Below, piece after piece: positions 7,542-16,257 of a stretch of DNA of 64,000 bases. Source of the stretch: JAJFFW01 sp038531315 (lineage in GTDB: Bacteria; Pseudomonadota; Alphaproteobacteria; Caulobacterales; Parvularculaceae); the NCBI GenBank assembly GCA_038531315.1, contig JBCBBT010000011.1:1-64000 (forward strand), written 5' to 3'. Within the stretch, counting starts at the first letter, position 1; each line of letters starts with the position of its first letter. The notes under the pieces were generated by a model. That model did no database searches. It was given only the letters and a program-made list of their open reading frames with translations, and was not told the DNA's origin. Made by a program: the position numbers and the translations under genes.

Positions 7542-8156
7542 TCATAAATCGCCCCCAAAAGCCTTTTTTTTTGACGCCTCGCCGAGAAGGCCGTCGATTG
7601 CGCGCGCAACCTCGTCAATGGCCCCCATGCCGTCGACTTTACGCAGTTTTCCCTGCGCCTCGTAATAGGGAATAAGCGGCGCGGTCTGGTCGCGATAGAC
7701 CTGCTGGCGCTTGCGGAAGGTCTCTTCATTGTCGTCGTCGCGCAGGGCCCCGCCGGCGGCTTTGGTCTCTTCGATCCGCGTGCGCAGGCGCTCAACGAGA
7801 ACCTCCTCATCGACAAGAAGCTCGATCACGACATCCAGCGTGCGGCCCAGCTTGCCGAGAACGCGGTCGATCATCTCCGCCTGCCCGACCGTGCGCACAG
7901 CGCCGTCGAGAATGAAGCCGTTGGCGCAGTCGGCTTCCTGAATGCGGGCGGTGATGATGTCTTCGATGATTTCGTCCGACACCAGGTCGCCGCTCGCGAG
8001 GACATCTTTGACTTTCTGGCCGAGCGCGGAACCCGAAGCGATGGCGGCGCGCAACATGTCGCCGGTCGAAAGCTGGGGCACGCCGTAGTCTTCGACGATG
8101 CGCTTGGCCTGCGTGCCTTTGCCGGCGCCGGGCGGCCCGAGAAGAATGAGGATCAT
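7542..8156 (-). CDS. adk: Adenylate kinase
   Basis: The enzyme interconverts ATP plus AMP and two ADP. The 204-residue protein has the P-loop GPPGAGKGTQ (7-16), the AMP-site segment STGDMLRAA (30-38) and the closing-domain arginines RKRQQVYRDQT. The long zinc-finger LID is missing, so this is a short-LID form. The AMP-binding motif, usually DGFPRT, reads DGAVRT (84-89): the essential arginine is kept but Phe-Pro is replaced by Ala-Val. Its ATG overlaps the secY stop region by 4 bp, the usual secY-adk coupling at the end of the spc cluster. Confidence 0.96.
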   Translation of the reverse strand: MILILLGPPGAGKGTQAKRIVEDYGVPQLSTGDMLRAAIASGSALGQKVKDVLASGDLVSDEIIEDIITARIQEADCANGFILDGAVRTVGQAEMIDRVLGKLGRTLDVVIELLVDEEVLVERLRTRIEETKAAGGALRDDDNEETFRKRQQVYRDQTAPLIPYYEAQGKLRKVDGMGAIDEVARAIDGLLGEASKKKAFGGDL

Positions 8157-9520
8157 CGCCGACCTCCGCGCAGTTTCGATTTCTTGATCAGGCTTTCATA
8201 TTGCTGCGCCACGAGATGGCCCTGAATCTGCGCCACCGTATCGAGCGTCACCGACACGACAATCAGAAGCGACGTGCCGCCGAGATAAACCGGGATATTG
8301 GGGTAATTCGCCCTCAGAAATTCCGGCAGGATACACACGAAAGTCAGATAGACCGCGCCGATCACCGTCAGACGCGTCATCACAAAATCAAGGTACTCCG
8401 CCGTGCGCGCGCCGGGGCGATAGCCCTGAATGAAGCCGCCATATTTCTTCAGGTTATCCGCCACATCTTCGACGTTGAACACGACGGATGCGTAGACAAA
8501 CGTGAAAAGGATAATGCCAAGCGCATAAAGGCCGATATAGGCGGGCCGGCCCGGTTGGAACCAGATTTGAAGCGTTTGCAGAAGTTCCGGCGCGTTGTCG
8601 CCAATGGCGCTGCCCGCCGTCGCCGGCAGCAGCAACAAAGACGACGCAAAAATCGGCGGAATAACGCCTGACGGATTGAGTTTCAGCGGCAGGTGCGATT
8701 TCTCGCCCTCGGTCATCCGGTTGCCGACCTGGCGGCGTGGATACTGGACCAGAAGCCGGCGCTGCGAACGCTCGATGAACACCACAAAAGCGATCAGAGC
8801 GAGCGACATCAAAATCACGAGAACGACAATGCCGCCGGGCAAGGTCTGGCCGCCGCCGGCCGTGCCGCTGCCGAGGGCCAACAGACCCGCCGCCGCGCGC
8901 GGCAGTTCGGCGACGATGCCGGCGAAAATGATCAGCGACACGCCGTTGCCGACGCCGCGTGCGGTGATCTGCTCGCCGAGCCACAACAGGAACATCACCC
9001 CGCCGACAAGCGTCACCACGGTCGTCGCAATGAAGAATAGTCCCGGCGTTGAGACAACCTGAAGCCCGCCCGTCGCCTGGCCCGCGCCCTGCAGGCTGAC
9101 AGCGATGAAATAGCCTTGCAGCGTCGCCAGGAACACCGTCAAGTAGCGGGTGTACTGATTGATTTGACGGCGGCCCTGTTCGCCCTCTTTTTTGATGGCT
9201 TCGAGCGATGGGATCACGGCGGTCATCAAGGTCATGATGATCGACGCCGAGATATACGGCATGATGTTGAGCGCGAAAATCGCCATGCGCTCGACCGCGC
9301 CGCCGGCGAAAATGTTCAACGTGCCGAGGAGACCGCCCTGTTGCGACTGAAAAGTCTGCGCGTAGGCGACCGGGTTAATCCCGGGGATCGGAATATATGT
9401 GCCGAGCCGATAAACGATCAGCGCGCCCAGCGTGAACAACAGACGCTTTTTCAGCTCTTCTGCTTTCGCGAAGGAGGCGAGATTAATGTTCGACGCAAAC
9501 TGTTCAGCGGCTGAAGTCAT
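8153..9520 (-). CDS. secY: Protein translocase subunit SecY
   Basis: SecY is the pore of the Sec translocon in the inner membrane. The 455-residue sequence shows ten hydrophobic helices. Family signatures are KRLLFTLGALIVYRLGTYIPIPGINP in the first helix region, the plug-region sequence, GGVMFLLWLGEQIT and the cytosolic loop with RRQVGNRMTEGE. The C-terminal cytosolic tail QQYESLIKKSKLRGGRR is normal. It is in the spc cluster after rplO and overlaps adk by 4 bp. Confidence 0.98.
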   Translation of the reverse strand: MTSAAEQFASNINLASFAKAEELKKRLLFTLGALIVYRLGTYIPIPGINPVAYAQTFQSQQGGLLGTLNIFAGGAVERMAIFALNIMPYISASIIMTLMTAVIPSLEAIKKEGEQGRRQINQYTRYLTVFLATLQGYFIAVSLQGAGQATGGLQVVSTPGLFFIATTVVTLVGGVMFLLWLGEQITARGVGNGVSLIIFAGIVAELPRAAAGLLALGSGTAGGGQTLPGGIVVLVILMSLALIAFVVFIERSQRRLLVQYPRRQVGNRMTEGEKSHLPLKLNPSGVIPPIFASSLLLLPATAGSAIGDNAPELLQTLQIWFQPGRPAYIGLYALGIILFTFVYASVVFNVEDVADNLKKYGGFIQGYRPGARTAEYLDFVMTRLTVIGAVYLTFVCILPEFLRANYPNIPVYLGGTSLLIVVSVTLDTVAQIQGHLVAQQYESLIKKSKLRGGRR

Positions 9521-9689
9521 AGTCGTTTCATTCGCTCTTGTAATTGGCCGGCGCCGTCAGCGGACGCTTGCGCTTTGAAATACAGCGGGCGCTGGCGGCG
9601 CTATTCCGCAGATTGGCTTGTCGGCGACGCATGTCCGCCGCCGCCCGCCCCCATGTGGGGCCCGCCCGCGGCGATACAAGCCGGGACCC

Positions 9690-10181
9690 TTATGCTTCAG
9701 CTTTTGCAGCCTTCTTCGCCGCCGGCCCTTCGATGGTCACCGAGCCGCCGGCTTTTTCAACGGCCGCTTTCGCGCCCTCAGAGGCGTGAGCGACAACAAG
9801 ATCGAGTTTCGCCGACAAATCCCCGACGCCAAGCAGGCGCACGCCGTCAAGCGCGCGGCGCACGACGCCTGAGGCGACGAGCGCCGCGGCGTCAACTTTC
9901 GCGCCGGCGTCCAGCTTGCCGGCGTCGACCGCCTGTTGCAGCCGGCCGACGTTCACTTCGGCGAATTTCAGACGGTTCGGTTTGTTAAAGCCGCGCTTCG
10001 GCAAGCGCATATAAAGCGGCATCTGGCCGCCTTCATAGGCGCTGATCGCAACGCCGGAGCGTGATTTCTGGCCTTTAACGCCGCGTCCGCCGGTTTTGCC
10101 TTTGCCGGAGCCAATGCCGCGGCCAACGCGGGTGCGGGTCTTGCGCGCTCCCTGATTGTCTTTCAGTTCGTTCAGTTTCAT
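9690..10181 (-). CDS. rplO: 50S ribosomal protein L15
   Basis: L15 is an assembly protein of the 50S core. The glycine-rich N-terminal extension (RVGRGIGSGKGKTGGRGVKGQKSR, split here by position 19-42) and the globular C-terminal part with VDAAALVASGVVRRALDGVR are typical. At 163 residues it carries a short Lys/Ala-rich tail. The 169-bp gap to secY is unusually long for this cluster, but I see no gene in it. Confidence 0.97.
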   Translation of the reverse strand: MKLNELKDNQGARKTRTRVGRGIGSGKGKTGGRGVKGQKSRSGVAISAYEGGQMPLYMRLPKRGFNKPNRLKFAEVNVGRLQQAVDAGKLDAGAKVDAAALVASGVVRRALDGVRLLGVGDLSAKLDLVVAHASEGAKAAVEKAGGSVTIEGPAAKKAAKAEA

Positions 10182-10279
10182 CGGTTTTTCCTCGACTTGC
10201 GGCGGCGCCCGCTATCGGAGCAAACCGCCTCGCCTTCATGAATAAGCGCCGCACCGACCCGAGCGGCGCGGCGGAGCAC

Positions 10280-10468
10280 TTAGTCTTCAACCACCTCGAC
10301 CATGTGGCTGACTTTGCGGATCATGCCGCGCACGGCGGGCGTGTCTTCCAGCTCGCGCACGCGGCCGATTTTGCCGAGGCCAAGCCCGGTCAGCGTCGCG
10401 CGCTGATCTTGCGGGCGACGGATCGGGCTGCCGGTCTGGCGCACTTTCAATGTCTTTTTCTCAGCCAT
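10280..10468 (-). CDS. rpmD: 50S ribosomal protein L30
   Basis: The small 62-residue protein has the L30 signature KVRQTGSPIRRPQDQRATLTG, followed by LGKIGRVRELEDTPAVRGMI. It binds 23S rRNA near the 5S region. Its place between rpsE and rplO is canonical. Confidence 0.97.
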   Translation of the reverse strand: MAEKKTLKVRQTGSPIRRPQDQRATLTGLGLGKIGRVRELEDTPAVRGMIRKVSHMVEVVED

Positions 10469-10507
10469 GGGCCTTGTCCTTTATAATCCTGCGCAAATCG
10501 GGACGCG

Positions 10508-11104
10508 TTACGCGTCCGCGCCGGCGCCCTCGCCGACCTCGCGCGCTTCGCCGCCGCCGGTGCGGCGCGCAATGATGTCAGCGACTTTCTTGCCGCGCTT
10601 GTTGGCGATTGAGCGCGGCGAGGTCTGCGATTTCAACGCATCAACCGTGGCGCGCACCATGTTATAAGGATTTGATGTGCCGATCGACTTCGCAACAACG
10701 TCCTGAACGCCAAGCGTTTCAAATACCGCGCGCATCGGACCGCCGGCGATGATGCCGGTTCCGGGCGGCGCGGCGCGCATGACGACCTTGCCGGCGCCGT
10801 GGCGGCCCGCCACGTCATGGTGCAGCGTGCGACCTTCGCGCAGCGGCACACGGATCAAATTGCGTTTGGCTTCCTGGCTCGCCTTGCGGATCGCCTCCGG
10901 CACCTCACGCGCCTTACCCTTGCCGAAGCCGACGCGGCCTTTCTGGTCGCCGACAACGACGAGCGCGGCGAAACCGAAGTTCTTGCCGCCTTTAACAACT
11001 TTTGCGACGCGGTTGATCGCCACGAGCTTGTCGACAAACTCGTCGCGATCTTCACGGTCTTCACGGCGGCCCCGTCCGCGGCCTCTGCCTTCTTCGCGCG
11101 CCAT
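10508..11104 (-). CDS. rpsE: 30S ribosomal protein S5
   Basis: S5 shapes the mRNA entry channel and affects decoding accuracy. The 198-residue protein starts with a Gly/Arg/Asp-rich extension (residues 1-22). It then has the double-stranded-RNA-binding domain (DKLVAINRVAKVVKGGKNFGF, GFGKGKAREVPEAI) and the C-terminal domain with GTGIIAGGPMRAVFE and SIGTSNPYNMVRAT. The last 25 residues are an extra tail. Confidence 0.98.
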   Translation of the reverse strand: MAREEGRGRGRGRREDREDRDEFVDKLVAINRVAKVVKGGKNFGFAALVVVGDQKGRVGFGKGKAREVPEAIRKASQEAKRNLIRVPLREGRTLHHDVAGRHGAGKVVMRAAPPGTGIIAGGPMRAVFETLGVQDVVAKSIGTSNPYNMVRATVDALKSQTSPRSIANKRGKKVADIIARRTGGGEAREVGEGAGADA

Positions 11105-11114
11105 AATCGTCTCC

Positions 11115-11480
11115 TTAAAAATTGAGGCCGGCTTCGCGCGCGGCGTCGGCCAGCGCTTTCACGCGGCCATGATAAATGTATCCGCCGCGGTCAAAGACAA
11201 CGTCTTTAACGCCGGCTTCCCTGGCTCTTTCCGCGACCGCCTTGCCGACCTGGCTCGCCGCTTGTTGATCGGAGCCTTTTGCAAGGCCCTCACGCAGCGA
11301 CGCATCGAGCGTTGACGCGGCGGCGAGGGTTTTGCCCGTCGCATCGTCGATCACTTGCGCGGCGATGTTTTTTCCAGAGCGAAACACCGAAAGACGCGGG
11401 CGCCCGTTAGCGACTTTCGCGATCTTTGCGCGAGTGCGGCCGGCGCGCGCGCCATTTTTCGTTTTCGATTTCGTGGCCAT
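11115..11480 (-). CDS. rplR: 50S ribosomal protein L18
   Basis: L18 binds 5S rRNA in the central protuberance. The 121-residue protein has RPRLSVFRSGKNIAAQVIDD and the C-terminal FDRGGYIYHGRVKALADAAREAGL that define the family. It starts 10 bp before rpsE with AGGAC just upstream. Confidence 0.98.
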   Translation of the reverse strand: MATKSKTKNGARAGRTRAKIAKVANGRPRLSVFRSGKNIAAQVIDDATGKTLAAASTLDASLREGLAKGSDQQAASQVGKAVAERAREAGVKDVVFDRGGYIYHGRVKALADAAREAGLNF

Positions 11481-11508
11481 TATTCCGGTCCTTAACCTCG
11501 AAGAAGGC

Positions 11509-12042
11509 TTACTTCTTCTTGCCTTCCTTGCGGAAGATATATTCGTCTTTGTACTTCACGCCTTTGCCTTTGTAGGGCTCTGGCGGACGGAAGGCGCGGA
11601 TTTCAGCCGCAACCTGTCCGACTTTTTGTTTATCGATGCCGCTGACAATAACCTCGGTCGGCTTTGGCGCGACAATCTTGATGCCATCCGGCGCCGGGTA
11701 ATCGATATCGTGCGAATAACCGAGCGCCAGGTTCAGGGAATTCCCTTTCATCTGTGCGCGGTAACCGACGCCAACGAGCTCAAGTTCTTTGGTGAACTCT
11801 TTTTCAACGCCCTCGATAAGATTTGAAATCCGTGTACGGCTCATGCCCCACATTGACCGGGCCGGTTTCGACTTATCGACCGGCGTGATCGTGACTTCAT
11901 TATCCGTAAGAGCAACGGTGCAAAGCTCGTTCACAACGAACTCAAGCTCGCCCTTCGGCCCTTTCGCCTTCACCGTCTGGCCGTCGACAGTCACCGTCAC
12001 GCCCGACGGAACGGCAATCGGTTTTTTACCAATACGGGACAT
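11509..12042 (-). CDS. rplF: 50S ribosomal protein L6
   Basis: L6 lies at the base of the stalk near the sarcin-ricin loop. The chosen ATG gives the standard MSRIGKKPIAVPSGV start and 177 residues; 23 further in-frame codons upstream overlap rpsH and match nothing. Two repeated alpha/beta domains are visible, with the C-terminal GIDKQKVGQVAAEIRAFRPP and PYKGKGVKY signatures. Confidence 0.97.
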   Translation of the reverse strand: MSRIGKKPIAVPSGVTVTVDGQTVKAKGPKGELEFVVNELCTVALTDNEVTITPVDKSKPARSMWGMSRTRISNLIEGVEKEFTKELELVGVGYRAQMKGNSLNLALGYSHDIDYPAPDGIKIVAPKPTEVIVSGIDKQKVGQVAAEIRAFRPPEPYKGKGVKYKDEYIFRKEGKKK

Positions 12043-12055
12043 GGTTCGCGATCCT

Positions 12056-12454
12056 CTAGTAAACTTCAAACAGGACTTCGCCGCCGACATGCGCGTCGCG
12101 CGCCGCCGCATCCGACATCACGCCTTTCGGCGTTGACACCACCGAAATGCCGAGACCGTTACGGACCGACGGCAAATCGCTGACGGACGAATAGACCCGG
12201 CGACCGGGCTTTGAAATCCGCTTGATATTTGAAATGACGGGGCTGCCGTCAAAATACTTCAGTTCCACTTCGAAAGTCGGCTTTTTGCCGTCTTCCTCAA
12301 CGCGCGCATAACCGCGGATGTAACCTTCGTCCTGAAGGACATCGAGCACCCAGCCACGCAGCTTTGAGGCGGGCACAGCGGTTTTCGAATGACGGCGCAT
12401 TTGAGCGTTACGAATACGCGTAATCAAATCGCCGATGGGATCATTGATAGACAT
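12056..12454 (-). CDS. rpsH: 30S ribosomal protein S8
   Basis: S8 binds the central domain of 16S rRNA and in enterobacteria represses spc translation. The 132-residue protein begins MSINDPIGDLITRIRNAQM and ends with STPKGVMSDAAARDAHVGGEVL, both conserved. The 13-bp gap to rplF and 15-bp gap to rpsN fit one transcript. Confidence 0.98.
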   Translation of the reverse strand: MSINDPIGDLITRIRNAQMRRHSKTAVPASKLRGWVLDVLQDEGYIRGYARVEEDGKKPTFEVELKYFDGSPVISNIKRISKPGRRVYSSVSDLPSVRNGLGISVVSTPKGVMSDAAARDAHVGGEVLFEVY

Positions 12455-12469
12455 ATCTCAGCGCGCTCC

Positions 12470-12775
12470 TTACCAGCTCGATTTCACAAGGCCCGGAATC
12501 TTTCCTTCCGACCCGAGTTGACGCAGCGCGATGCGCGACATTTTCAGTTTGCGATAGACGCCCCGCGGACGGCCCGTCACTTCGCACCGGTTGCGCTGGC
12601 GCGTGGGCGACGAGTTACGCGGCAGTTCCGCCAGCTTCAGCGCTGCTTCGAACTTCGCTTCCGCTTCGGTGTTTTCGTCAGCGATGATCGCTTTCAGCCG
12701 CGCCCGCTTGTCGGCGAATTTTTCCGCCAGACGCCGGCGCTTCAGATCGCGCTCAACCATTCCTTTTTTAGCCAT
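12470..12775 (-). CDS. rpsN: 30S ribosomal protein S14, zinc-free type
   Basis: The 101-residue length, with no CxxC zinc ribbon apart from a single cysteine in RNRCEVTGRPRGVYR, identifies the long zinc-independent form. The C-terminal FKMSR-type segment reads KLKMSRIALRQLGSEGKIPGL. It helps assemble the 30S head. Confidence 0.98.
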   Translation of the reverse strand: MAKKGMVERDLKRRRLAEKFADKRARLKAIIADENTEAEAKFEAALKLAELPRNSSPTRQRNRCEVTGRPRGVYRKLKMSRIALRQLGSEGKIPGLVKSSW

Positions 12776-12854
12776 CTTAGTCCTCCAGTAAGCCGGTTTC
12801 CGATCGTCGGACCTTGCTCAGTACCGATACTTGTTCGTTTCCCGGGCCGCGTTC

Positions 12855-13418
12855 TTAGTTCTTGCGGAACGGAAAATTGAATTCCTGTAAAAGCGCGCGC
12901 GCTTCTTCGTCTGTCGTCGCCGTGGTGCACACCACGATGTCCATGCCGCGAATTTTATCGACCTTGTCGTAGTCGATTTCCGGGAAGACGATATGTTCTT
13001 TCAGGCCCATCGCGTAATTGCCGCGCCCATCAAAGCTCTTGGGGCTAAGGCCGCGAAAGTCGCGCACGCGCGGCAGCGCAATGGTCACCAGACGGTCGAC
13101 AAATTCAAACATCTGATTTTTGCGCAGCGTCACCTTGCAGCCGATATCCATACCTTCCCGGATCTTAAAACCGGCAATGGATTTCTTCGCTTTTGTGACG
13201 ACCGGCTTTTGACCGGCGATCAACATCAGATCGTGCGCCGCCGCTTCGACGGCCTTGCGATCATTGACGGCGTCGCCGACGCCAATATTGATCACGACTT
13301 TTTCAAGCTTCGGCGTCATCATTTTGTTGGCGTAGTTGAACTGCTCGTTCATCTTCGCCGCGATAACGTCGTAATATTGCTGCTTGAGCCGCGGAATATA
13401 CGTTTCAGTCTCAGCCAT
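12855..13418 (-). CDS. rplE: 50S ribosomal protein L5
   Basis: L5 binds 5S rRNA and contacts P-site tRNA. The start MAETETYIPRLKQQYYD gives 187 residues; a longer reading adds 17 codons lying inside rplX. Core signatures are LEKVVINIGVGDA, GQKPVVTKAKKSIAGFKIREG and the GMDIVVCTTATTDEEARALL end. Its first 8 bp overlap the end of rplX, indicating translational coupling. Confidence 0.97.
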   Translation of the reverse strand: MAETETYIPRLKQQYYDVIAAKMNEQFNYANKMMTPKLEKVVINIGVGDAVNDRKAVEAAAHDLMLIAGQKPVVTKAKKSIAGFKIREGMDIGCKVTLRKNQMFEFVDRLVTIALPRVRDFRGLSPKSFDGRGNYAMGLKEHIVFPEIDYDKVDKIRGMDIVVCTTATTDEEARALLQEFNFPFRKN

Positions 13419-13728
13419 CGATAACCTCGCCGGAGCGTTTTGCGACGCGCACTTTCGTCCCGTCATCATTGATCTTGAAGCCGATGCGCGTCGGCTTGCC
13501 GCTTTCCTTGTCGAGAAAAGCGACGTTTGAAATGTGGATCGGCGCTTCCCTGGTGATGATGCCGCCTTGTTCGGTCTGCGTCTGGCGCTGATGCTTTTTG
13601 ATCAGATTCACGCCCTGTACGAGAACGCGGTCTTCCTTCGGCATCACCTTCAAAACCTCGCCCTGCGCGCCCTTATTCTTGCCCGCGAGGATGACGACCT
13701 GATCGCCCTTTTTAATTTTCTGCGCCAT
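13411..13728 (-). CDS. rplX: 50S ribosomal protein L24
   Basis: L24 starts 50S assembly and lies near the tunnel exit. The 105-residue protein opens with a KOW motif (KKGDQVVILAGKNKGAQGEVL, residues 5-25) and has the RVLVQGVNLIKKH and EGGIITREAPIHISNV segments. It is 2 bp from rplN and overlaps rplE. Confidence 0.98.
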   Translation of the reverse strand: MAQKIKKGDQVVILAGKNKGAQGEVLKVMPKEDRVLVQGVNLIKKHQRQTQTEQGGIITREAPIHISNVAFLDKESGKPTRIGFKINDDGTKVRVAKRSGEVIDG

Positions 13729-13730
13729 GA

Positions 13731-14099
13731 TTAGAGCACCTCCGGAGCGAGCGAGACGATCTTCATGTGCTTGGCGGCGCGCAATTCGCGCGTCACCGGG
13801 CCGAAGATCCGTGTGCCGATCGGCTCCTGGTTATTGTTGATCAGAACCGCCGCATTGCGGTCAAACCGGATAACAGACCCGTCTCGACGTTTGATATCCT
13901 TTGCGGTGCGCACGACGACGGCCTTCATGACCTGACCTTTTTTCACGCGCCCGCGCGGCATCGCTTCTTTCACGGAAACGACGATGATATCGCCGACCGA
14001 CGCATATTTGCGCTTCGCGCCGCCCAGCACCTTAATGCACTGGACTTGCTTGGCGCCGGAATTGTCGGCCACATCGAGTTTTGTCTGCATCTGGATCAT
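13731..14099 (-). CDS. rplN: 50S ribosomal protein L14
   Basis: L14 sits at the subunit interface. All landmarks are present in 122 residues: MIQMQTKLDVADNSGAKQVQCIKVLGG, GRVKKGQVMKAVVVRT, RFDRNAAVLIN and GTRIFGPVTRELR (each quoted segment is separate). Length is standard. Confidence 0.98.
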   Translation of the reverse strand: MIQMQTKLDVADNSGAKQVQCIKVLGGAKRKYASVGDIIVVSVKEAMPRGRVKKGQVMKAVVVRTAKDIKRRDGSVIRFDRNAAVLINNNQEPIGTRIFGPVTRELRAAKHMKIVSLAPEVL

Positions 14100-14166
14100 G
14101 ACGACCCTCTTTAATTTTCAAAGGACGAGACCATTCGTCCTGTTTCACCACTAGCTTTGAAAGCCG

Positions 14167-14409
14167 TTACCCTTTGGAGCCGAGACCGATCACTTCCCAG
14201 GTTTTGGTCTTCGACTTCGGCGCACATTCCTGGATTCTGACGAGATCGCCCGTCTTGAATTCATTCTTTTCGTCGTGCGCGCTGTAACGCTTTGAGCGCC
14301 GGACCGTCTTTTTGAAAAGCGGGTGCGTAAAAATCCGTTCGATTTTTACGACCACCGTCTTGTCGCCTTTGTCGCTGACGACCGGTCCTTGCAAAATTCG
14401 TTTTGGCAT
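14167..14409 (-). CDS. rpsQ: 30S ribosomal protein S17
   Basis: S17 binds the 5' domain of 16S rRNA early in assembly. The 80-residue OB-fold protein contains LQGPVVSDKGDKTVVVKIER, a YSAHDE segment and GDLVRIQECAPKSKTKTWEV. It lies between rpmC and rplN as expected. Confidence 0.98.
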   Translation of the reverse strand: MPKRILQGPVVSDKGDKTVVVKIERIFTHPLFKKTVRRSKRYSAHDEKNEFKTGDLVRIQECAPKSKTKTWEVIGLGSKG

Positions 14410-14443
14410 CTGTTCGTCCTCTACCGATAGCCGGCTTTTCCGC

Positions 14444-14656
14444 TTACTGGCCGGCGGCGGCTGATTGTTTCTGTGTCAGGATCGTTTTGATCCGCGCAAT
14501 ATCCTTGCGGACAACACGGACGCGATCGGTTTTCTCAAGCTGGCCAGACGCCGTCTGAAACCGCAGATTGAATTGTTCTTTTTTCAGCTTCAGGAGTTCA
14601 TCCTTCAGCTCGTCTTCGCTCATATCGCGCACGGCGGACGCCTTCATCGCTTTCAT
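14444..14656 (-). CDS. rpmC: 50S ribosomal protein L29
   Basis: This 70-residue helical protein at the tunnel exit belongs near the docking site for trigger factor and SRP. It has the ELKDELLKLKKEQFNLRFQ signature and a final VRKDIARIKTIL helix. An AGGAGG 8 nt before the ATG at 14656 supports this start over the ATG three codons later. Confidence 0.97.
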   Translation of the reverse strand: MKAMKASAVRDMSEDELKDELLKLKKEQFNLRFQTASGQLEKTDRVRVVRKDIARIKTILTQKQSAAAGQ

Positions 14657-14668
14657 GGCCCTCGCCTC

Positions 14669-15088
14669 CTACTGCTCGGCGCTGATGCGCGTTACGACGC
14701 GCGTTTTGATCGGCAACTTCGCAGCGCCAAGCGCCAGCGCCTCACGCGCAACGTCATCCGGCACGCCGTCAATCTCGAACATGATCCGGCCCGGCTTTAC
14801 CTTCGCCGCCCAGTATTCGACCGAACCCTTGCCCTTACCCATGCGGACTTCGGTCGGCTTTTTCGACACTGGCACGTCCGGAAAGACCCGGATCCAGACC
14901 CGGCCCGCCCGCGTCATGGCGCGCGTGATCGCCCGGCGCGTCGCCTCGATCTGGCGCGACGTAATCCGCTCGGGCTCCATCGCTTTCAGCCCGTGAGAGC
15001 CGAAATTCAGGTCCGTTCCGCCTTTGGCGACGCCCTTGATGCGCCCTTTGTGCATCTTGCGGTATTTTGTTCGTTTCGGTTGCAGCAT
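14669..15088 (-). CDS. rplP: 50S ribosomal protein L16
   Basis: L16 supports A-site tRNA accommodation. The 139-residue sequence begins MLQPKRTKYRKMHKGR and includes VWIRVFPDVPVSKKPTEVRM and GKGKGSVEYWAAKVKPG. It is 67 bp from rpsC and 12 bp from rpmC. Confidence 0.98.
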   Translation of the reverse strand: MLQPKRTKYRKMHKGRIKGVAKGGTDLNFGSHGLKAMEPERITSRQIEATRRAITRAMTRAGRVWIRVFPDVPVSKKPTEVRMGKGKGSVEYWAAKVKPGRIMFEIDGVPDDVAREALALGAAKLPIKTRVVTRISAEQ

Positions 15089-15155
15089 TTCTGCTCTCCA
15101 AACTTGTCCCTTTAGCGCCCCGCCGCCGGAGCGTTATTTGTCACCAGGCGATCCG

Positions 15156-15875
15156 TTACGACGCTGTCGGACGTCCGCCTTGCCTTTGCTGGCCGACGCT
15201 GCCGGTTTGCGCATCGATCAGGCGTTTTTCCTGCGCCAGCGGATCATGTTCCATGATCTCGCCTTTAAAGATCCAGACTTTGACGCCGATGGCGCCGTAA
15301 GTCGTGCGCGCCGTTGCAACGCCGTAATCAATGTCCGCCCGCAGCGTGTGAAGCGGCACGCGGCCCTCGCGATACCATTCCATCCGCGCAATCTCAGCGC
15401 CGCCGAGGCGGCCTGAAACGTTGACGCGGATGCCCAGCGCGCCCATGCGCATCGCGGTTTGCATCGCGCGCTTCATGGCGCGGCGAAAAGCAACCCGGCG
15501 CTCCAGCTGTTGCGCGATATTTTCCGCGACCAGCGTCGCATCGATCTCTGGCTTGCGGATCTCGACAATGTTCAGGACCGTTTCCGACGATGTCATTTTC
15601 TGAAGCTCGGAGCGCAACTTTTCGATGTCTGCGCCCTTCTTGCCGATGACGACGCCGGGACGAGCCGTGTAGATCGTGACGCGGCACTTTTTGTGCGGGC
15701 GCTCGATGATGATGCGCGAAACGCCGGCTGCCGACAATTTCTTATGCAGGAACTCACGGATCGCCAGGTCTTCATGAAGAAGATCAGCGTACTGGCCTTT
15801 ATTGGCGAACCAGCGCGAGTCCCACGTGCGATTGATGCCGAGGCGCAGTCCAATTGGATTGACTTTCTGACCCAT
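15156..15875 (-). CDS. rpsC: 30S ribosomal protein S3
   Basis: S3 lines the mRNA entry channel. The 239-residue protein has the N-terminal MGQKVNPIGLRLGINRTWDSR, a type II KH domain with the GxxG loop GKKGADIE near residue 80, and the C-terminal domain with RMGALGIRVNVSGRLGGAEIAR. It ends with a Gln/Gly-rich tail. It starts 2 bp after rplV. Confidence 0.98.
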   Translation of the reverse strand: MGQKVNPIGLRLGINRTWDSRWFANKGQYADLLHEDLAIREFLHKKLSAAGVSRIIIERPHKKCRVTIYTARPGVVIGKKGADIEKLRSELQKMTSSETVLNIVEIRKPEIDATLVAENIAQQLERRVAFRRAMKRAMQTAMRMGALGIRVNVSGRLGGAEIARMEWYREGRVPLHTLRADIDYGVATARTTYGAIGVKVWIFKGEIMEHDPLAQEKRLIDAQTGSVGQQRQGGRPTAS

Positions 15876-15877
15876 GG

Positions 15878-16255
15878 TTAAGCTGCCTCTACTTCTTTGA
15901 CGACAATCGTAATTTCAGAAAACGGCTTCTGGATGCGGCCAACGCGGCCGCGCGCACGCGCGCGCCAGCGCTTCATGACGAGGTTTTTGCCGACAAAGGC
16001 CTGATCGACGACGAGACTATCGATGTCGAGGTCATGGTTGTTTTCCGCGTTCGCGATCGCGCTTTCCAAAACTTTCTTGACGTTTTGGGCGACGCGCTTG
16101 CGCGAGAAGGTCAACTCGGCGAGCGCCTTTTCGACTTTCTTGCCGCGGATCGCCTGCGCCACCAGATTCAGCTTCTGGGGAGAGGTCTTGATCATCCGCC
16201 CCTTCGCCATCGCCTGATTGTCAGCGTAACGCCGTTCGTTTTTCTTCTGTCCCAT
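15878..16255 (-). CDS. rplV: 50S ribosomal protein L22
   Basis: L22 lines the peptide tunnel, and its beta-hairpin tip is where macrolide-resistance changes arise. The 125-residue protein has KTSPQKLNLVAQAIRGKKVEK, then VAQNVKKVLESAIANAENN and RARARGRVGRIQKPFSEITI. The hairpin shows no obvious insertion or deletion. Confidence 0.98.
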   Translation of the reverse strand: MGQKKNERRYADNQAMAKGRMIKTSPQKLNLVAQAIRGKKVEKALAELTFSRKRVAQNVKKVLESAIANAENNHDLDIDSLVVDQAFVGKNLVMKRWRARARGRVGRIQKPFSEITIVVKEVEAA

Positions 16256-16257
16256 GA

